From assembly GCA_003550325.1 (NCBI GenBank), contig QKWP01000210.1:241471-305470 (forward strand): 64,000 bases of DNA. Direction: 5' to 3'. Of this stretch, positions 57,861 through 64,000 are shown in pieces. This DNA comes from Gigaspora rosea (taxonomy: Eukaryota > Glomeromycota > Glomeromycetes > Diversisporales > Gigasporaceae). Every line of letters starts with the position of its first letter. The first letter of the stretch is position 1. The notes below the pieces were generated by a model. It was not told the DNA's origin, ran no database searches, and saw only the letters and a program-made list of their open reading frames with translations. A program made the position numbers and the translations under genes.

Positions 57861-59740
57861 ATGAATAGAGTATATGAACTATATTTAGAACAAATTGAAG
57901 TATACAAAACAAGTTATCCTTTAATACTCGCTGTAGACGTTTTACAAGCCTATTATTCTGATTTATCCTGTACTGTCTGTTACCCTGTTGCTAATTTATA
58001 CCGTCCTTTTCGATGATTATAGAAAACATATTGAGATAACTATTTTGCTACCCAATATTTCCAAAAGACAAATGATGCTTACCATGTCCTAGTTACTGCC
58101 ACTACTTATAATACTGCTAGAGCTGCTGCTCAAGATATTGTTTTTAGTTGCCATTATAACAACTATCTTCTAGACCTGAAAGAAGTTATTGCTAGTCTAT
58201 TCCTTGAACATACCCCTTATACTCTTGCATCTACCTTACCTTCCAATTTTGAAGCTATATTACTTGACCTTTATATAGAGAACCTTCTTCTTTTTACTCT
58301 CTTTCAAACTTGACTAAGAACTAAAAACCTTCTATTTGATTTTCAAAATCAATTAGGAAGAACTGAATTAAACTTTGATACTTCTCCACCCAGATCTATA
58401 TATACTTTAGATCTTTAACAATTAGCTAACGCTGGTATCAGTTTTTCTACTGATACTTATATACCAATCACTCCACGACTTGAGTTTCCTTCTTCACCTA
58501 TCTCAGAAATTCCAAATCATTATACTTGGAAAACTACTCCTTATCCACAACAAAATCGTTTTCTTCACTTAATACAACAAACCTTTTCTCCTACTACTCG
58601 CACAACTGCTCTTTCCTCTCTTCTGTAACTGAATTTTACTCTACTGTTAATTTAGATATAACCATTACACCACGCCATACACTTCTATTACTTAATACAC
58701 CTCCTCTTAACAACCAAAACCTAATTGACCTTCTTGACCATTATATTCAAAATGAAGACACACTATTGTTAGGACTGACTCTCCTTCACAATTTGAGGAA
58801 ATAAATTTACAACCTTTTGTTGAAAAATTAAATACTATCTTACTTCTTAACCAACTAGATGAAGAAAATCCAATGGGAGCACTGCTTTACAAGCTGCTGC
58901 ACAAGCATAACTGATCTTGCTGCTGCCCTTGAGCAAGGCTCTGAGAAAACTTTTATAACTGTTTTTCAGATTTTTATGGTGGCAGAATCCAAGACCCTGC
59001 TGACTGGCTAAAGGAATTTAGAAAAGCTGCTACTACTAATAAATAGAGTGCTAAATGGAACTCCAACTCGCTCTTGTGTACCTTAAAGGAGTTGCTTTGA
59101 ACTAGTACCAAGCTTTAAATCTACTACCCAATGTTTTTAATGATGATACTGCTTAGGACTGAAGTTTTTAGCATCTTTTTAAAGCACATTTCTATACCAC
59201 TAAACAAAAGACTCCCTAGCAAAAATAGCTTTTTAATATTAAGCAAGAACCCACAGAAACTGTGGATAGATATGTCAACCAATTTCATATATTACAAAAG
59301 AAGTTAACCCAGAAAAAATCTTTTTCTAGCTGATTTTGTTAAACAACTTTTTATTCAAGACTTGCATCCTGAGTATGGAGTTAATATTCAAGCTGCTGTG
59401 CCTAATACCTTGAATAATACTATTGAAGTAGCTCTCTGCTGGGAAACCAGAAAATTAATGACTACTCCTACTACTAATACAGACCAGGCTATTCAACAAC
59501 TTACTAACCAAATTGCTAAGCCTAGTATTATAATTTAGCCCAGATACAGACCACTTCTACCCTTTCTGTTAATTATGCCGATAATCATGCCCAAACCCTT
59601 TGAATGAAAGAACCTCCTATTTGCTATTATTGTGGACACACTGGACATTTTATTCGTAATTGTAATAGTAGAAAACAAGACCAATGACAAGGATTCAACT
59701 CTCGTCGTAATAATAATAATAGGGACTTAAATAGTTGCTT
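57861..59740 (+). pseudogene. Gypsy gag with CCHC zinc knuckle, broken
   Basis: Gag would form the particle and bind RNA. From the ATG at 57861 (MNRVYELYLEQIEVYKTSYP) the frame runs through an N-terminal region and a Retrotrans_gag-like part (DPADWLKEFRKAATTNK at about 58990, QEPTETVDRYVNQFHILQKK at about 59250). It ends with the knuckle CYYCGHTGHFIRNC (59622-59663) and a Ser/Arg/Asn-rich tail. At 59033-59230 six stops stand at positions where the surrounding sequence suggests Trp (TAG or TGA for TGG). A frameshift lies near 59060. The Ser/Pro/Thr-rich stretch at 58.4-58.8 kb is compatible with a linker. Confidence 0.75.
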
Positions 59741-59999
59741 CTATGACCGTTATTCCAATAACAAAAACCGTTCTCGCAGTTGTAATAATTCTCATTCTAG
59801 GAGCCAATCTAGAGATAATATTTATAAAAGCAGAATTGATAACAACTATCGCTTTTATCAAAACTCCTCTAATCGATCACCTTCTCCTTATCATTGAAGT
59901 ATCAATTATCTTACACAAAACTCAGCTCAGATACTCTCTCTTACTGCTAACAAATGGGAAACACTTCTTAATAATCTATCTGTTCGAGGTGCATTAGCT

Positions 60000-60383
60000 A
60001 CCCATCTCTATAAAGAAGCCAAAAATACTAATTTTGTTCAAACTCCTGCCTATACTACACCTGTTAAATGCAATGCCTCTCTTCAGAATAAACCCTATCA
60101 AGCTATTATTGATAGTGGTGCTTCAATTAGCATGATTGCTCACAAGGCAGTTAAGGAACTTGGATTGACTATTGAAAAGGCCTCTAATAGCCTTATAGTC
60201 CCTGCAGTTAGAACCTCTTTGGGAATTATAAAGGACTTGCCAGTTAAAATTAACCATATTACTATCCCTCTTACTGTAGAAGTAGTAGACACTACTTCTT
60301 ACTTTCTTCTTTTAGGCAATAACTGGAATCAAAAGGTGGAAGCAAATTATATTTGGAAAAATGGCTATTATACTTTTAAATAA
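60000..60383 (+). pseudogene. Gypsy aspartic protease
   Basis: The protease cleaves the polyprotein. AIIDSGASISMI (60102-60137) is the catalytic D-[S/T]-G-A motif, followed by GLTIEKASNSLIVPAV, the flap-like region, and FLLLGNNWNQK (usually I-L-G-x-D-x-L), in one open frame to the TAA at 60381. In the final motif Asn replaces the usual Asp. The domain is about 95 residues, normal for this family. The coding is intact over this part, but it is cut off from gag and pol by stops. Confidence 0.75.
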
Positions 60384-60474
60384 GAAAACAAGAAACACAC
60401 TATTCCTACTAATAAAAGCAACTAACCTCTACCTAGTCAACCTACTGTTACTGCAACAGATAAATTAGACCTTT

Positions 60475-61810
60475 ATGAACCAGAATACTTATACCTCAGA
60501 GAAGCTTATGCTCTTGATCGAAAAAACTCAGACCAATCCCTCTCACCGAAAAAAAATGAATGAACTACTTATCAGTCTCACCGTAGTAACAGAAAAGCTC
60601 CTAAACAGCGTGTCTGTAGGAATTGTAGTTTTCCTGACCACTTCTTTGCAAATTGTTCTATCAACCAATGTAACCGATACCAGGAATTTGGTCACATTGC
60701 TATTAAATGCCCCAAACAAGCCCCAAAGTGTGCTACCTGCTCTACTTCTTGGAGAGAAACTTGTATGCCCTGGATGTTATACCAACTTCCATTGTGCTCT
60801 AGACTGAGAAGACCCTAGAAGTATCTATTTCTTTACCCAAGGTGAAGAACGTAAATGCTTGTTAATTGTAAAGTCTGCAATAAGTCAGATAAAAGGACTA
60901 GAATGTGTCAATTAGATAGTCTTCGAGAAGAATTATGGTTTTGTAAATTGGAACACCTTTATGCCTACAAAGCTAGCCAGGATATCCAGTATAATTCTAA
61001 CTATAACCTTTGGACCCAAATCAAATATTATACTGAATCAACAAAGAATGCTGGACAACAAAATGAAATGAACCAGACCAGAATTTATCGACTTGCAAAG
61101 ATTCTCTTGGATGAGAATGACCAGGTCATTGCCCAGGCCTTAGAACCTCTAACCTCTAACCGCATAACTCAACCATAGAGCTATAAAGAAATGCAACTTA
61201 TTTTGCAAGCCAAATCAGACCTATTATCAGAAAATGATATTGATCCACTACAAGCTATATTGGATAAATCCTTTAATACTAGCCACCCAGACTACAACCA
61301 GAAGTATGCCCTCGCTATACTTTGAAAAAACTTTACAGTACTAGTTGATCTTTGCCAGAATGTCTATATGTTAAACACCAAGAGGAATTGAATTCAAATC
61401 AAGAATATTGTGATGATTGCAAACTTCCAGACCCAGAAATTTACTCTTCACCTACTGAAGAAACTATTAAGGAATTGGATGATGACTTCCAGTTTTATTA
61501 GCTCCAACAACAAGTACAACAACAAGACCAACTGATAAAACAATTGCAAGCAAGAATTGAAACCTTGGAAACCACCAATGCTGCTTTATTATGCTTTTTC
61601 CAAGAAGAAGCTCAAAATGCTTACCAATGGGCAAATGCCTTGGATATACTTTGTCAAAATTTTTAGAGAATCCTAGGCAGGATCTTAAACTACCTGTTGA
61701 CTCAGACCAGGCACTTATACCCAGACCTGTAAATATTATTACCCTTGAACATAAAGAATATATTCTATCAACCCAGACCTCTTTAAATATTGGACCACTT
61801 AATTGGGAAC
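60475..61810 (+). pseudogene. Accessory region between protease and RT: zinc knuckles and coiled coil
   Basis: About 450 codons separate protease and RT, more than in a standard gypsy element. Two further knuckles are visible: CRNCSFPDHFFANC (60614-60656) and CNRYQEFGHIAIKC (60669-60710), the second having Tyr in place of a Cys, followed by KCATC. Then comes a helical region (60855-61178 frame, with MNQTRIYRLAKILLDENDQV), and a Gln-rich heptad stretch LQQQVQQQDQLIKQLQARIE (about 61502-61560) that should form a coiled coil. The function is unknown. It may be a second nucleic-acid-binding module or a captured gene fragment. Stops and frameshifts are present. Confidence 0.5.
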
Positions 61811-63175
61811 AAGGCCTAGCTTTTGGAAATTATTAGAAGAATTTGCAAACCTCTTTGAGAATAATATAACTGAGCTAGGATGAACCAATTTGATTACTCA
61901 CTGAATCTATACTAAGAATGTACACCCTATTCACTTTCGCCCTTACTCTGTACCTCCAAATGAACAAGTATTTATACAAGAAGAAATCCAAAGAATGTTG
62001 GAACATAAACTCATTCAACTCTCTGACAGCCCTTGGACCTCACTTGTTGTGCTAGTATGAAAGAAAAATAGCAAACTACGATTCTGTGTAGACTACAGAA
62101 AAATAAATGCCATCACCAAGAAGGGTGCTTACCCTCTATCTTGCATTGATAAAATGCTTAATGTTCTTACAGGATGCTTTTGGTTCTCTACACTCGATCT
62201 TGCAAGTGGATATTGGCAAGTTGACATGGACTCTCGTAACAAAGAGAAAACTGCTTTTACTACATGATATAGCATTTATGAATTTAATGTAATGCCTTTT
62301 GGTCTTTGCAATGCCCCTGCAACTTTCCAAAGGCTAATGGATCATGTATATAAAGGAATTGTATAGAAATTTATAGTTTTATAATTAGACGATACAATTG
62401 TTTACTCTAGAATATTTGATGAACATTTGACTCATTTAAGAAAAGTATTTAATAGAATTAAACAAGCAGGACTTAGACTTAATATAGAAAAGTGTACCTT
62501 TTGGATGCACTAACTACCCTTTCTAGAACATTTCATCTTTGCTAAAGGTACCGCTCCTAATCTTCAAAAAGTAGAAGCTGTTCAACGGATTCAATCTTTT
62601 AAAAAACTTACAGCCCTTCAATCTTTCCTTGGACTTGCAGGATACTACCACCAATTTATTTAAAACTTCTCATCAATTGCTCACCCTTTGAATTCTCTTC
62701 TACAAAAAAATAAACCCTATTGCTGGCAGGATAAACAACAAAAAGCTTTTGAAGAATTAAAATCTAGACTTATTACTGCCTTTATATTAGCCTATCCCAA
62801 CTTTAAAGAGACATTTATACTTGCTACTAATGCTTCTTACAATGGCTTTGGAGCCACATTAAGCCAACTAAATAAAAATGGGAAAGAACACCTATTGCCT
62901 ATGCTAGTAAAAGTCTGCGAAAAGAAGAAATGAATTATGCAGCAACTGAACTTGAATATACTGCAGTTGTATAGGTCATAGAACATTTCCATAAATATTT
63001 GGGCACTACAAAATTCATCCTAGTTACAGACCATTTAGCGTTGAAGTGGTTATGTACTGCTGAACCCAGAGGAAGAATTAGAAGATGGATCTTGAAGCTT
63101 CAACTATACAATTTTGGGATTATCTATAAACCAGGATGAATTCGTTCAAATGTTCAAATGTTGATGCTCTTTCAC
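61806..63175 (+). pseudogene. Gypsy reverse transcriptase and RNase H, broken
   Basis: The RT start is at about 61815 (FWKLLEEFANLFENNITELG), then SPWTSLVVLV*KKNSKLRFC with VDYRKIN (62085-62110), [33 protein letters not shown] and the active site read as stop-LDD (62382-62393) where YLDD is expected. It continues through the thumb/connection (FLGLAGYYHQF). RNase H begins ATNASYNGFGATLSQ (62823 on), with Asn in place of the first catalytic Asp, then a frameshift near 62890, ASKSLRKEE, VTDHLALKWL and SNVDALSRLP. This order is diagnostic of Ty3/gypsy. The loss of YLDD Tyr and the RNase H Asp show that it is inactive. Confidence 0.85.
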
Positions 63176-63584
63176 GGTTACCGACTTAGACAACTATATC
63201 TGCTAAATCTCATGAATCTTGACCAATATTATAATCTCTACCACTATTTGGATACAGACCAATTTCCAGATAGATTTACTGACCAAAAACAGAAACAACT
63301 TATAACCCAAGCTAAATATTTTGAAATTAGATATTACCTTCTCTATAAAAAGAATAAAAAAAACCCAGACAGGCCTCTTAGAGTTATTAAATGGACAGAA
63401 GTTGAACTGGTATTATATATGATGCATAAGCACCCCACTGCTGGACATTTGGGAATGGACGCTATATATTATAAAATATCAGAATATTATTATTGGAATC
63501 AAATATATCGAGACATACAAGAATATGTGAAGACTTGTAAAAAATGCTAACGAAGACAAAAAGGTCATACATCAGCAAATTTAT
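63158..63584 (+). pseudogene. Gypsy integrase, N-terminal zinc domain only
   Basis: Integrase inserts the cDNA. The HHCC domain is visible: H of MMHKHPTAGHLG (63425-63450) and C-x2-C of TCKKC (63536-63547), with AIYYKISEYYYWNQIYRDIQ between. A stop (TAA at 63548) follows where Gln or Arg is usual, then RRQKGHTSANLYV. Homology stops at about 63584. The D,D-35-E core and chromodomain are absent. Confidence 0.8.
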
Positions 63585-63850
63585 ATGTGCGAAATATTTC
63601 GAAAGAAATTGTGATATGCAATATCTTTCGAACTATTTCGAAAATAATTTCAAAATATTTCGAAAAAAATTTTAAAATATTTCAAAATATTTTTCAAAAT
63701 ATTTCGAAATAATAAATTTCAAAATATTTTGAAATAAATTTCAAAATATTTCGAAACCATTTTCGAAATATTTCAAAAACATTCAAAATATTTCGAAATA
63801 TAAATTTCGAAATATTGCGAAAATATTAAATAATATTCGAAAACACAAAA
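63585..63850. repeat. TTCGAAATATT-rich palindromic array
   Basis: Repeated CGAAATATTTCGAAA words, each self-complementary, about 15 or more copies with A/T-rich spacers. It abuts the truncated integrase, so it probably expanded at, or invaded, this position. Confidence 0.75.
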
Positions 63851-63955
63851 TAATATTAAATAATTTCTAAATAATGTACTGTAGACCTACAAAAAAGTGA
63901 TACTATAAATACTTTCCATATTTAATTTCTGATAACCTGCCATCTTCTGAAACAA

Positions 63956-63998
63956 ATGATCATGTTCCGGGTACATTCAATGTACCCAGAACATGATC
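63956..63998. repeat. Hairpin at the window end
   Basis: GATCATGTTCCGGGTACATT pairs with AATGTACCCAGAACATGATC (one mismatch) around a one- or two-base turn. It may be the start of a hairpin MITE continuing outside the window. Confidence 0.6.
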
Positions 63999-64000
63999 GT

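Larger units (their letters stand above)
57861..63584 (+). mobile_element. Ty3/gypsy-type LTR retrotransposon, decayed and 3'-truncated
   Basis: Gag, protease, reverse transcriptase, RNase H and the start of integrase occur in the gypsy order (RNase H before integrase). Reading is broken by many stops and several frameshifts. The integrase core and 3' LTR are missing. At 63585 the sequence turns into a TTCGAAATATT-rich repeat. Confidence 0.85.

Noticed and set aside
59743..59997. Hydrophobic 84-codon frame in the gypsy gag tail
   Set aside because: It overlaps, in another frame, the Arg/Ser/Asn-rich tail that follows the zinc knuckle, so it is a shadow.
57861..63550. Non-standard genetic code (TGA read as Trp)
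   Set aside because: TAG and TAA also replace expected residues, intact TGG codons occur in the same genes, and Gln and Arg positions are affected as well. Decay explains all of it.

Overview
The window looks like a strongly AT-rich, transposon-packed stretch of a nuclear fungal genome. It most likely comes from an arbuscular mycorrhizal fungus (Glomeromycotina, perhaps a Gigasporaceae-type genome). The evidence is short GT-AG introns (often starting GTATGT or GTAATA), many decayed transposons, and protein families that I associate with that group. The organism call is an inference. I see no convincing intact host gene, no rRNA or tRNA, no CRISPR and no bacterial operon. Almost every recognisable protein is a broken transposon protein.

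Layout. 0-4 kb: a 5'-truncated LINE (RNase H and tail) and a decayed LINE ORF1 carrying a small hAT-type insertion. 4.7-6.6 kb: a decayed pogo/Tigger-type DDE transposase. 7-14 kb: no genes, but a set of non-autonomous elements, including a 1.7 kb hAT-type foldback made of repeating palindromes with a perfect 8-bp target duplication, a 490-bp element with a perfect 8-bp duplication, a pogo-type MITE with TA duplication and a 1-kb double-hairpin element. 15.7-19.1 kb (minus): a decayed MULE transposase interrupted by a MITE. 19.9-29 kb: further foldbacks and MITEs, an 866-base assembly gap and a partial second copy of the 1.7 kb foldback. 29.8-37 kb (minus): a nearly full-length LINE with ORF1, endonuclease, reverse transcriptase, RNase H, a C-terminal zinc finger and a 3' UTR shared with the 0-2 kb copy. 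37.5 kb: a hairpin hAT MITE. 38-42.4 kb: no genes.

42.5-52.4 kb is the most interesting block. It holds three adjacent intron-containing genes. The first, 42.83-45.46 kb (+), is an unnamed protein with an N-terminal C2CH finger of THAP-like spacing and a C-terminal RING-like finger. The second, 46.50-50.27 kb (-), is a CMC/CACTA-like transposase. The third, 50.75-52.34 kb (+), is a divergently transcribed AT-hook protein. The last two share a 484-bp intergenic region and may form a two-gene transposon (transposase plus DNA-binding partner). Whether the first gene belongs to the same element is open. 54.4 kb carries a 90-bp tandem array and 56.1 kb a second pogo-type MITE. 57.9-63.6 kb (+) is a decayed Ty3/gypsy retrotransposon (gag with CCHC knuckle, protease, an unusual zinc-knuckle and coiled-coil region, RT, RNase H, start of integrase), cut off inside integrase by a TTCGAAATATT-rich repeat.

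A common thread is that in-frame stops in these genes mostly sit where Trp, Gln or Arg is expected (TGG, CAG/CAA, CGA). That is the pattern left by C-to-T change on either strand, suggesting methylation-linked or RIP-like decay.
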